Positions 55,507 to 64,000 of a DNA stretch of 64,000 bases are shown here, piece by piece; positions within the stretch are counted from its first letter, which is position 1; the number at the start of each line of letters is the position of its first letter. The notes below the pieces were generated by a model. The model had not been told where the DNA came from, did no database searches, and worked only from the letters and a program-made list of their open reading frames with translations. The translations under genes and the position numbers were made by a program. Source of the DNA: Affinirhizobium lemnae (GTDB lineage: Bacteria > Pseudomonadota > Alphaproteobacteria > Rhizobiales > Rhizobiaceae); assembly GCF_022968395.1 (NCBI RefSeq), contig NZ_JALJQZ010000002.1, positions 62,001 through 126,000 of the forward strand, read 5' to 3'.

Positions 55507-55794
55507 TTTTCCTCTCGAATTTAAGAGTAAGTTAACCATAGTATTGGCAGAAAGTTGCATTGATCAACCCGTCATCTCGTTCGATCGTAGAAAGAGGTGA
55601 TGGGAAGCATGATGCTTGCGACAGAATGCGCAGTCTCCACAATCGATTAAATTTAAAAACCTTCTGAATCCGGCTTGTGATATGCCACATCGATGGGTAA
55701 ATCAGCCGATGATGCGATGCACATACTCTATGGTGAGCATGCTGCGCCGGGACCGTGCCCGTTTCAATCACGCACGAACGCCGCGAGGATTATG

Positions 55795-56187
55795 ATGGCG
55801 AATGTAACAAACAAGCGGCCACTGTCGCCGCACCTTCAGGTCTATCGTTTTATTCCTACCATGGCCATGTCGATCGTCCACCGCATTACCGGTGGCGCCT
55901 TGTATTTCGGCACGGTTCTGGTGGCTGCCTGGCTCGTTGCCGCCGCCTCCGGCGAGCACGCCTTCAATCAGGTGAACTGGTTCTTCGGTTCCATCGTAGG
56001 ACAGCTTATCCTGTTCGGTTACACCTGGGCCATGCTGCATCATCTTCTGGGTGGCCTGCGCCACATCATGTGGGATCTGGGCTATGGTTTCGAGAAGGAA
56101 TTCTCGGCAAAGCTCGCCAAGGCCAATCTGGTTGCTTCGATCGCGCTCACGGTTCTTGTGTGGATCGTGGTTCTGATCGTACGGTAA
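55795..56187 (+). CDS. sdhC: Succinate dehydrogenase cytochrome b556 subunit
   Basis: 130 residues from ATG 55795 (GAGGA upstream; ATG 55792 adds one Met). Three helices; heme and quinone region SPHLQVYRF and SIVHRITGG, then the axial-His motif HHLLGGLRHIMWD. Anchors complex II. First gene of sdhCDA-GT25-sdhB; the 234 bases upstream should hold the operon promoter. Confidence 0.96.
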   Translation: MANVTNKRPLSPHLQVYRFIPTMAMSIVHRITGGALYFGTVLVAAWLVAAASGEHAFNQVNWFFGSIVGQLILFGYTWAMLHHLLGGLRHIMWDLGYGFEKEFSAKLAKANLVASIALTVLVWIVVLIVR

Positions 56188-56198
56188 GGAAACACCTT

Positions 56199-56579
56199 AT
56201 GGATATGCGTACTCCACTCGGCAAGGTTCGCGGGCTTGGCTCCGCCAAGAGCGGCACGGAGCACTTCTGGAAAGTGCGGACAACGTCGATCGCACTGGTT
56301 CCGCTTCTGCTTTTTTATGTCGGCTTTCTGATCATGTATGCGGGCAAGCCCTACGCAGAGGTTGTTTCAGCCCTGTCCAACCCGTTCATCGCGACGATCA
56401 ATGCGCTGACGATCATTGCCTCGATCGTCCACATGAAGCTCGGCATGGAAGAAATCATTCAGGATTACATTCACACCGAAGGCACAAAGTTTGCGCTTCT
56501 GATCCTCAATTCCTTCTTTTCGCTTCTGGCCGGTGGACTCTGTCTTTTCGCCGCCCTGAAGATCGCATTCGCAGGATAA
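56199..56579 (+). CDS. sdhD: Succinate dehydrogenase membrane anchor subunit
   Basis: 126 residues, three helices. Opening GKVRGLGSAKSGTEHFW and IVHMKLGMEEIIQDYIH (heme/quinone side) are typical. AAGGA precedes the ATG. With SdhC it binds heme b and ubiquinone. Confidence 0.96.
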   Translation: MDMRTPLGKVRGLGSAKSGTEHFWKVRTTSIALVPLLLFYVGFLIMYAGKPYAEVVSALSNPFIATINALTIIASIVHMKLGMEEIIQDYIHTEGTKFALLILNSFFSLLAGGLCLFAALKIAFAG

Positions 56580-56585
56580 CATCCA

Positions 56586-58427
56586 ATGGCTTCGATCACA
56601 CCTATTGCGCAGAACGGTAAGGCCTATACCTACGTCGATCACTCCTATGACGTGATTGTCGTGGGCGCTGGCGGCGCCGGTCTTCGCGCCACACTCGGCA
56701 TGGCCGAGCAGGGCTTCAAGACGGCCTGCATCACCAAGGTTTTCCCGACCCGCAGCCACACCGTTGCGGCGCAGGGCGGTATTGCGGCCTCGCTGCAGAA
56801 CATGACGCCGGACAGCTGGCAGTGGCACCTTTACGACACCGTGAAGGGTTCCGACTGGCTGGGCGACGTGGATGCCATGCAGTACATGGTCATGGAAGCG
56901 CCAAAGGCGGTCTATGAACTTGAGCACTATGGCGTGCCGTTCTCACGTAACGAGGAAGGCAAGATCTACCAGCGTCCGTTCGGCGGCCACATGCAGAACT
57001 TCGGCGCCGGTCCGCCGGTGCAGCGTACCTGCGCGGCCGCTGACCGTACGGGCCACGCCATCCTGCACACGCTCTATGGCCAGTCGCTGAAAAACAATGC
57101 GGAATTCTTCATCGAATACTTCGCGCTCGATCTGATCATGTCCGATGACGGTCGCTGCACCGGCGTCGTGGCCTGGAATCTCGATGACGGCACGATTCAC
57201 CGTTTTGCAGCCAAGATGGTCGTGCTGGCGACCGGCGGTTATGGCCGTGCCTACTTCTCCGCGACCTCTGCGCACACCTGCACGGGCGATGGCGGCGGCA
57301 TGGTGGCCCGCGCCGGTTTCCCGCTTCAGGACATGGAATTCGTTCAGTTCCACCCGACCGGCATCTACGGTTCAGGCTGCCTGATCACCGAAGGTGCGCG
57401 CGGCGAAGGCGGGTACCTCGTCAACTCCGAAGGCGAGCGCTTCATGGAGCGTTATGCCCCATCCGCCAAGGATCTGGCATCGCGTGATGTGGTGTCCCGC
57501 TGCATGACGTTGGAAATTCGTGAAGGTCGTGGCGTTGGCAAGAACAAGGACCACATCTTCCTGCATCTGGACCACCTCGATCCGGCTGTACTGCATGAAC
57601 GTCTGCCGGGCATTTCCGAGAGCGCCAAGATCTTCGCAGGTGTTGACGTGACGCGTGAGCCGATCCCGGTTCTGCCGACGGTCCACTACAACATGGGTGG
57701 CATTCCGACGAACTATTGGGGCGAAGTGCTGAACGCCGACTCCAATAATCCGGATCGTATTTTGCCCGGTCTGATGGCTGTTGGCGAAGCCGGCTGCGCA
57801 TCGGTTCATGGTGCCAACCGCCTCGGCTCCAACTCGCTGATCGACCTTGTGGTGTTTGGTCGCGCCGCTGCGATCCGTGCAGCACAGGTCGTCAATCGCG
57901 ACGAGCCGATCCCGGCTCTGAATGTTGCTGCCTGCGACAAGATCATGGATCGCTTCGACGCGCTGCGTCATGCCTCCGGTGCGACGCCGACGGCGGTGCT
58001 GCGCGACAAGATGCAGCGCGCCATGCAGGAAGACGCGGCCGTGTTCCGGACACAGGAATCGCTCGAAAGCGGTTGCCAGCGTCTCTCTGCGATCTGGGGC
58101 GAGATGAAGGATCTGAAGGTCACTGACCGTTCGATGATCTGGAACTCGGATCTGGTGGAAACGCTGGAACTGCAGAACCTGATGGCCAATGCCATCACAA
58201 CGGTCTATGGCGCGGAAGCCCGCAAGGAAAGCCGCGGCGCGCATGCCCGTGAGGACTACAAGGATGGTCCGATGGGCGGTCGCGATGACGAAAACTGGCG
58301 CAAGCATACACTGGCCTGGGTTGCCGACAACGGTGATGTGAAGCTGGACTATCGTCCGGTTCACACAGACCTGATCGCCGACGGCATCGATGATGCAAAG
58401 ATCGCGCCAAAGGCGCGTGTGTACTGA
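56586..58427 (+). CDS. sdhA: Succinate dehydrogenase flavoprotein subunit
   Basis: 613 residues. FAD fold GAGGAG (27-32), covalent-FAD His58 in [10 protein letters not shown], and substrate site region [21 protein letters not shown]. Oxidises succinate to fumarate. Six bases after sdhD. The long opposite-strand frame (57372-59444) is a shadow. Confidence 0.98.
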   Translation: MASITPIAQNGKAYTYVDHSYDVIVVGAGGAGLRATLGMAEQGFKTACITKVFPTRSHTVAAQGGIAASLQNMTPDSWQWHLYDTVKGSDWLGDVDAMQYMVMEAPKAVYELEHYGVPFSRNEEGKIYQRPFGGHMQNFGAGPPVQRTCAAADRTGHAILHTLYGQSLKNNAEFFIEYFALDLIMSDDGRCTGVVAWNLDDGTIHRFAAKMVVLATGGYGRAYFSATSAHTCTGDGGGMVARAGFPLQDMEFVQFHPTGIYGSGCLITEGARGEGGYLVNSEGERFMERYAPSAKDLASRDVVSRCMTLEIREGRGVGKNKDHIFLHLDHLDPAVLHERLPGISESAKIFAGVDVTREPIPVLPTVHYNMGGIPTNYWGEVLNADSNNPDRILPGLMAVGEAGCASVHGANRLGSNSLIDLVVFGRAAAIRAAQVVNRDEPIPALNVAACDKIMDRFDALRHASGATPTAVLRDKMQRAMQEDAAVFRTQESLESGCQRLSAIWGEMKDLKVTDRSMIWNSDLVETLELQNLMANAITTVYGAEARKESRGAHAREDYKDGPMGGRDDENWRKHTLAWVADNGDVKLDYRPVHTDLIADGIDDAKIAPKARVY

Positions 58428-58430
58428 TCG

Positions 58431-59357
58431 ATGAGCATGGTGGTCTCCTTTCCCGGAACAGTGAATAGCGCTTCTGGTGGGAGGCCACTTGGCCTGTTCG
58501 CAATCAATCTCGATCGGTCGCCGGATCGCTGGCGGCAGATCGAGGCAGGGTTCGGCAGCCTGCCATGGCCCTTGCAGCGGATTGCGGGGATCGACGCCCG
58601 GCTTGACCCGGCAGCGGTTCTGGCCGTCAGACGTTTGCCGTTGCGGGTTCCGCCCCATGCTCTGGGATGGAACGCGCATCGCAACCGCTTGTTCATGCTG
58701 ACGGAGGAGGCCTGCCTGGCCGGACACATTCTGGCATGGCGAACGTTTCTGGAATCCGATTTCGACCACGGCATCGTCCTTGAAGACGATGCCATGCCGC
58801 AGCAAGGGTTCGAGGCCGCTATCGAGGCTCTGCTCCGGCAGGGATTTGATGTGGATATCGTCAAGCTTGAGGGCATCTACCGGCCGGGTGCGCGAAAAGC
58901 GCTCAGACTCGGCAATGCCGGAGATCGGGTGCTCGTGCGTTCTCTGCGTCCGTGTTCGGGGGCAGCAGCCTATATGCTGACGCGCAAGGCAGCACAGCGG
59001 TTGCTGGATCGTATCGGTGATGTGCTTCTGCCAGCGGATGACTTCCTCTGGGCGCCGTCCTGGCACGGATTGAAGATCGCTGATCTCTCTCCGTGGGTCG
59101 TGATGCAATCCGGTGCGGCGAGCGTCATTGCGACCGATCGCGCTGCCAAGAAGGCGGATCGGGTGCCTCCGCCAGGACGCAATGTCTGGATGGCAGTGCG
59201 CCGTGGCCTGGAAAGACTTCTGCTTCTTTGGTCTGCCACCGATGGCAAGCCCTGGAAGATGGCAAATGCAGCATTGGCGCAATGGGCGCCGAATGATTAT
59301 ATCAAGATGAACAGTCAGGCGGTTACCGCCGAGGATCGAAGGTCCAAAAATGGTTGA
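58431..59357 (+). CDS. Glycosyltransferase family 25 protein inside the sdh operon
   Basis: 308 residues. GT25 features: [18 protein letters not shown] at the start, acidic motif IVLEDDA near 115 and [18 protein letters not shown] near 185. GT25 enzymes add sugars to LPS or other glycans. It is inserted between sdhA (three-base gap) and sdhB, whose ATG lies inside its last codons, so it is cotranscribed with TCA-cycle genes. No polysaccharide genes are adjacent. Confidence 0.88.
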   Translation: MSMVVSFPGTVNSASGGRPLGLFAINLDRSPDRWRQIEAGFGSLPWPLQRIAGIDARLDPAAVLAVRRLPLRVPPHALGWNAHRNRLFMLTEEACLAGHILAWRTFLESDFDHGIVLEDDAMPQQGFEAAIEALLRQGFDVDIVKLEGIYRPGARKALRLGNAGDRVLVRSLRPCSGAAAYMLTRKAAQRLLDRIGDVLLPADDFLWAPSWHGLKIADLSPWVVMQSGAASVIATDRAAKKADRVPPPGRNVWMAVRRGLERLLLLWSATDGKPWKMANAALAQWAPNDYIKMNSQAVTAEDRRSKNG

Positions 59358-60129
59358 ACTCGCTCTTCCAAAGAACTCCCAGATGACCGAAGGCAAGGTC
59401 TGGCCGAAGCCGACCGGTGCTACCAATGTTCGCGAATTCCGCATTTATCGCTGGAATCCGGATGATGGCCAGAATCCGCGGATCGATACCTATTTCGTCG
59501 ATATCGACGATTGCGGGCCGATGGTTCTGGATGCGCTTCTGTACATCAAGAACAAGGTTGACCCGACACTGACGCTGCGCCGTTCGTGCCGTGAAGGCAT
59601 TTGCGGTTCCTGCGCCATGAACATTGATGGCTCCAACACGCTGGCCTGCACCAAGGGCATGGACGACATCAACGGGACGGTCAAGATCTACCCGCTGCCG
59701 CATATGCCGGTGGTGAAGGATCTGGTGCCGGATCTGACGAATTTCTATGCGCAGCATCGCTCGATCGAGCCGTGGCTGAAGACGGTATCGCCGACCCCTG
59801 CCAAGGAGTGGAAGCAAAGCCATGAAGACCGCCAGAAGCTCGACGGTCTCTATGAGTGCATTCTCTGCGCCTGCTGCTCGACCTCGTGTCCGTCCTACTG
59901 GTGGAACGGCGACCGTTACCTCGGTCCGGCTGTCCTTCTGCAGGCCTACCGCTGGCTGATCGACAGCCGCGACGAAGCCAAGGGTGAGCGTCTCGACAAT
60001 CTCGAGGACCCCTTCCGCCTCTACCGTTGCCACACCATCATGAACTGCGCGCAAACCTGTCCGAAGGGTCTAAACCCCGCCAAGGCAATTGCCGAGATCA
60101 AGAAGATGATGGTCGAGCGCCGTATCTAG
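59350..60129 (+). CDS. sdhB: Succinate dehydrogenase iron-sulfur subunit
   Basis: 259 residues. [2Fe-2S] ligands C80, C85, C88 and C100; the C-terminal ferredoxin part begins [12 protein letters not shown] (170-181). Its ATG overlaps the end of the GT25 gene by eight bases, with GAGGATC and GAAGG inside that gene as ribosome site. Confidence 0.98.
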   Translation: MVELALPKNSQMTEGKVWPKPTGATNVREFRIYRWNPDDGQNPRIDTYFVDIDDCGPMVLDALLYIKNKVDPTLTLRRSCREGICGSCAMNIDGSNTLACTKGMDDINGTVKIYPLPHMPVVKDLVPDLTNFYAQHRSIEPWLKTVSPTPAKEWKQSHEDRQKLDGLYECILCACCSTSCPSYWWNGDRYLGPAVLLQAYRWLIDSRDEAKGERLDNLEDPFRLYRCHTIMNCAQTCPKGLNPAKAIAEIKKMMVERRI

Positions 60130-60147
60130 ATTTGTCTTCATGGTTGA

Positions 60148-60178
60148 CCTCGCCCTCAAATGCACCATTTGGGCGAGG
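60148..60178 (+). terminator. Hairpin after sdhB, weak terminator
   Basis: CCTCGCCC pairs with GGGCGAGG and inner AAATG with CATTT. There is no T tract, so it may stabilise the mRNA end or be Rho-assisted. Confidence 0.5.
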
Positions 60179-60182
60179 CAAA

Positions 60183-60209
60183 CGCATGAATGCATGGTTC
60201 ATTCATGCG
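60183..60209. promoter_or_regulatory. Perfect dyad between sdhB and the Omp19-like gene
   Basis: CGCATGAATG, seven bases, CATTCATGCG. No T tract. Candidate operator for the lipoprotein gene starting 88 bases downstream, or part of the operon end. Confidence 0.4.
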
Positions 60210-60296
60210 CAATGACTTGATTTGAGACAATCATCAGCGATAATCCTTGTGCGCCGCACAGGTGTCGGTTGAGCGAAGCGGAGATTTGGGAGCTTA

Positions 60297-60842
60297 ATGA
60301 TGCAGTTCAGATATGTGGTGACCGGCGTTTTGGTCGCAGTGTCCTTGGCCGGCTGCCAGAGAACCTCTTCAAGCCCCTACAGCAATCTGCCTGGCCCCGC
60401 TCCCTTGCAGGCGCAGCCGGTTCCATCGGTACAGGCCAACCAGTTGCCTCCTCCGGGTGCATCGGATCCGTCGCAGTTCCCGGCGGCCCCCAACACTGGC
60501 GCAGCAGGCACAGCTGTTGCATCCTTGCCGCCGGGCGGTGGGCAGGCACCTGCTACTGCGCTTGACGTGACCAAGGAGTCGATGGTCGGCAATTGGCGTG
60601 TCAACAGCGGCGGAACGAGCTGCGACATGTTCCTCACGCTCACCAACCTCGGCAGTGGTTCGCGCGGCGGCACACGTGGCTGTGCAGGCGAACTCACCAC
60701 CATGGGCTCGTGGGAAGTCTCCGGCAAGAACGTGCTGTTCAAGAACCGCAATGGTGATGTCATCGGCCGCGTCTACAAAAGCGCCGATACACGTTTTGAC
60801 GGCACAACGAATTCCGGCCAGGCGATCAGCCTGAGCCGATAA
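60297..60842 (+). CDS. Omp19-like lipoprotein, AprI/Inh protease-inhibitor family
   Basis: 181 residues. Lipobox SLAGC with lipid-modified Cys20; a Pro/Ala/Gln-rich spacer to about 95; then the Inh beta-barrel ([18 protein letters not shown], with Cys and a second Cys in RGCAGEL forming the usual disulfide). Brucella Omp19 inhibits host proteases; here it presumably protects against external proteases. GGGAG precedes ATG 60297. Confidence 0.88.
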   Translation: MMQFRYVVTGVLVAVSLAGCQRTSSSPYSNLPGPAPLQAQPVPSVQANQLPPPGASDPSQFPAAPNTGAAGTAVASLPPGGGQAPATALDVTKESMVGNWRVNSGGTSCDMFLTLTNLGSGSRGGTRGCAGELTTMGSWEVSGKNVLFKNRNGDVIGRVYKSADTRFDGTTNSGQAISLSR

Positions 60843-60898
60843 ACAAATCTGACCAGATCGGACAAACGCCACCGCTTGCCGTCTCATTGAGCATCCGA

Positions 60899-61000
60899 CT
60901 AGAGCATTTCGGCAAAACGGGATCGCCTGAAATGCTCTCTCTTTCTGCTTTACGTAGCCCGGACGCAAAACCGCTGACGCACTTTTGCTGGACCTGCTCT
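60899..61000. repeat. Dispersed intergenic palindromic repeat
   Basis: Perfect arms AGAGCATTTC (60901-60910) and GAAATGCTCT (60929-60938), followed by GGACGCAAAACCGCTGACGC and ACTTTTGCTGG. This pattern recurs between genes in many rhizobial genomes (from memory). No CDS or terminator tract. Confidence 0.65.
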
Positions 61001-61061
61001 GGCTGTGTTTGTCCGATGATGTTTGAGATCGCTGGTTTGGTTGGCGCAATGAGCAACATGC

Positions 61062-62228
61062 ATGGCCAAACTGCCTGATTACAACAACAGCGTAACTGAT
61101 GAACTGGGAAGTCTCACGGCTGCCGGTTCGCTGCAACTTGACAGGGCGCAGTTGTCTGTTGCCGGTCATCTGGATCGGGTACTTTCGCAGTTGCGCAGTC
61201 GCGTGCCGGCGAAAAAGACGAGCGCACTTGGCTGGCTGTTCGCCAAGAAGAGCAAGCGCTCGGATCAGGCAATACGCGGTCTTTATGTTCACGGCTCGGT
61301 GGGTCGTGGCAAGACCATGCTGATGGACATGTTCTTTGCCAAGGCTCCGGTTGCCGCCAAGCGACGCTGCCACTTTCATGAATTCATGGCGGATGTGCAT
61401 GGACGGATCCATGCCCACCGGCAGAAGCTGAAGAATGGGGAAACGAAGGAAACGGATCCGGTTCCGCCGGTTGCCGCCAGTATCTTTGCCGAGGCGGAAC
61501 TGCTCTGCTTCGATGAATTCTCCGTCACGGACATTGCCGATGCAATGATCCTGGGGCGCCTCTTTACGGAACTGTTCCGACTGGGCTGCATTCTCGTGAC
61601 AACGTCCAACGTCGCGCCGGATAATCTCTACAAGGATGGCCTGAATCGTTCGCTGTTTTTGCCCTTCGTCGAGCTCCTGAAGCAATATGTCGACGTGGTG
61701 ACGCTCGATTCACCGACCGATTACCGGATGGAAAAAACAGCGAGCCTGCCGGTCTATCTTTCACCGCTTGATGGGCGCTCGGAAGCAGCGATGGAATCGG
61801 CCTGGCATCAGATAACCGATGGCAGGAAGCTCGAGGCGACGGAAATTCCGCGCAAGGGGCGAGTGATCCCCGTTCCCTGTGCGGTCGGGCGCGTTGCCCG
61901 TTTCAGCTTCTCCGATCTTTGCGAAAAGCCTCTGGGTGCTGCCGATTATCTGGAGATTGCAAAGCGCTTCGACATCGTCTTCATCGAGCGTGTGCCGAGG
62001 CTCGGTCTCAACAAGCGCAACGAAACCAAGCGCTTCATTAATCTCATCGATACATTCTACGATCGGACAGTTCGGGTGTTCATCACAGCGGAAGCGCCTG
62101 CGGAATCCTTACTTGTGGAACGCCATGGCACCGAAGGCTTCGAGTTCGACCGAACGGTTTCTCGTCTCTTCGAAATGCGTAGCCGTGATTATCTGGCACT
62201 TCATCAGGAAAAGCATAAGCAAATCTGA
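61062..62228 (+). CDS. zapE: Cell division protein ZapE (AFG1-like ATPase)
   Basis: 388 residues. Walker A GSVGRGKT (78-85), followed by MLMDMFF and the Walker B LLCFDEFSVTDIADAM near 149-164. AFG1/ZapE ATPases regulate Z-ring disassembly and are linked to respiratory-protein quality control. It is placed just before mdh-suc, as in other alphaproteobacteria. Confidence 0.92.
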   Translation: MAKLPDYNNSVTDELGSLTAAGSLQLDRAQLSVAGHLDRVLSQLRSRVPAKKTSALGWLFAKKSKRSDQAIRGLYVHGSVGRGKTMLMDMFFAKAPVAAKRRCHFHEFMADVHGRIHAHRQKLKNGETKETDPVPPVAASIFAEAELLCFDEFSVTDIADAMILGRLFTELFRLGCILVTTSNVAPDNLYKDGLNRSLFLPFVELLKQYVDVVTLDSPTDYRMEKTASLPVYLSPLDGRSEAAMESAWHQITDGRKLEATEIPRKGRVIPVPCAVGRVARFSFSDLCEKPLGAADYLEIAKRFDIVFIERVPRLGLNKRNETKRFINLIDTFYDRTVRVFITAEAPAESLLVERHGTEGFEFDRTVSRLFEMRSRDYLALHQEKHKQI

Positions 62229-62247
62229 CGGGATCATGACGAAATAT

Positions 62248-62263
62248 CTTACGTTTACGTAAG
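62248..62263. promoter_or_regulatory. Palindrome CTTACG-TTTA-CGTAAG upstream of mdh
   Basis: 16-bp dyad with 6-bp arms, 141 bases before the mdh ATG and 20 bases after zapE. Possible operator for the mdh-sucC transcription unit. Confidence 0.3.
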
Positions 62264-62388
62264 AATTTAATGCTTTAACCGATTGAAAATACTGGCTCCG
62301 AAATAATCGTTTGCCAATTTCAAGCATTAGAGCTATGCGGATGCCCAGATCGGTCGACAGGTCTCATGCCGGCCGTGCCTTCGAATAG

Positions 62389-63366
<978 letters not shown>

Positions 63367-63399
63367 TCCGTTCGCGGACCAGGATTTAAGGACCAGACG

Positions 63400-64000
63400 A
63401 TGAATATTCATGAATATCAGGCCAAGGCTCTCCTGAAGGGCTTTGGTGCGCCGGTCGCCCAGGGTGTGGCGATTCACTCCGCAGACGAAGCCGCAGCGGC
63501 TGCAAAGCAGCTTCCGGGTCCGCTTTATGTCGTGAAGAGCCAGATCCACGCTGGCGGCCGCGGCAAGGGCAAGTTCAAGGAACTCGGCCCTGACGCCAAG
63601 GGTGGTGTTCGCCTTGCAAAGTCGATCGACGAAGTCGTCGCCCACGCCAAGGACATGCTCGGCAACACGCTGGTAACGGCGCAGACGGGCGAAGCCGGCA
63701 AGCAGGTCAACCGTCTCTACATCGAAGACGGTGCCGACATTGCCCGCGAACTTTACTGCTCGCTGCTGGTTGACCGCTCGGTCGGTCGCGTTGCCTTCGT
63801 CGTTTCGACGGAAGGCGGCATGGATATCGAAGCGGTTGCGCATGATACGCCCGAGAAGATCCACACGATCGCCATCGACCCGGAAACGGGTGTAACAGCT
63901 GACGATGTGGCGAAGATTTCTGCCGCTCTCGCCCTCGACGGCGCTGCTGCGGAAGATGCGAAGTCGCTTTTCCCGGCGCTTTACAAGGCCTTCGTCGAGA
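63400..64000 (+). CDS. sucC: Succinyl-CoA synthetase beta subunit (partial)
   Basis: N-terminal 200 residues only; the frame runs off the window. ATP-grasp start [18 protein letters not shown], then [16 protein letters not shown] and [13 protein letters not shown]. It joins succinate formation to ATP/GTP in the TCA cycle. Coding density and spacing indicate cotranscription with mdh. Confidence 0.97.
   Translation, partial: MNIHEYQAKALLKGFGAPVAQGVAIHSADEAAAAAKQLPGPLYVVKSQIHAGGRGKGKFKELGPDAKGGVRLAKSIDEVVAHAKDMLGNTLVTAQTGEAGKQVNRLYIEDGADIARELYCSLLVDRSVGRVAFVVSTEGGMDIEAVAHDTPEKIHTIAIDPETGVTADDVAKISAALALDGAAAEDAKSLFPALYKAFVE

Noticed and set aside
57372..59444. 690-codon open frame on the minus strand
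   Set aside because: Opposite sdhA and the GT25 gene; low-quality composition, no ribosome site.

Overview
The window is about 64 kb of a GC-rich alphaproteobacterial chromosome, most likely Agrobacterium/Rhizobium (Rhizobiaceae). The pointers are the gene neighbourhoods: ccmCDG beside dapF-mtaB-ftsY-ispZ, sdhCDAB near mdh-sucC, hemC-hemD-Mic60-hemY, an Omp19-like lipoprotein and an IalB-family protein. Two rhizobial-type palindromic mosaic repeats agree with this. Apart from one mobile element the content is conserved core chromosome.

Layout. 1-5.9 kb: end of a cytochrome c maturation operon (ccmC, ccmD, ccmG), then a convergent operon dapF > mtaB > ftsY > ispZ > DUF2585, coupled by overlapping stop and start codons at most junctions. 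6.26-15.17 kb: a compact Mu-like element, described below. 15.7-31 kb: a palindromic repeat, leuC, an MFS transporter, a probable trans-acting sRNA, a BI-1 family protein, a YbbA/YbbP-type ABC system divergent from tesA, then thpR, a pterin dehydratase, DUF1232, an IalB-like protein, rlmN and a three-gene ABC importer (TrpXYZ type). 31-45 kb: lysE-type exporter, SDR, argG, Bcr-type efflux pump with its MarR regulator, M3 peptidase, phoD, typA, GNAT, ppa, yggU/yggT and a second MFS exporter. 45-55 kb: glutamine amidotransferase, TerB, the heme cluster hemC-hemD-Mic60-hemY, divergent tsaD-gpsA, YciI, EVE and a methyltransferase whose start is out of frame. 55-64 kb: sdhC-sdhD-sdhA-[GT25 glycosyltransferase]-sdhB, an Omp19-like inhibitor, zapE, mdh and the start of sucC, i.e. 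TCA-cycle genes.

Most unusual region. An 8.9-kb interval (about 6259-15170) is bounded by 25-bp imperfect terminal inverted repeats, with a possible 5-bp target duplication CTCTT. Its genes all run leftward. It encodes a MuA-N-terminus-like DNA-binding regulator, a Mor-like activator, Mu-type major head protein (gpT), protease/scaffold (gpI), tape measure protein and a tail chaperone with a P2-type T TTT TTG frameshift signal. It has no DDE transposase, MuB, terminase, portal, sheath, tube or lysis genes. The structural genes are joined by overlapping stop/start codons in an order unlike Mu, so it looks more like a compact non-autonomous element, perhaps a satellite of a Mu-like helper phage, than random decay. 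This is inference and needs comparative testing.

Other points of note are a palindromic repeat inserted in frame in ftsY, an sRNA candidate with an anti-Shine-Dalgarno loop at 19.08-19.19 kb, a hairpin hiding the ribosome binding site of the TrpX-like gene, and a glycosyltransferase gene between sdhA and sdhB.
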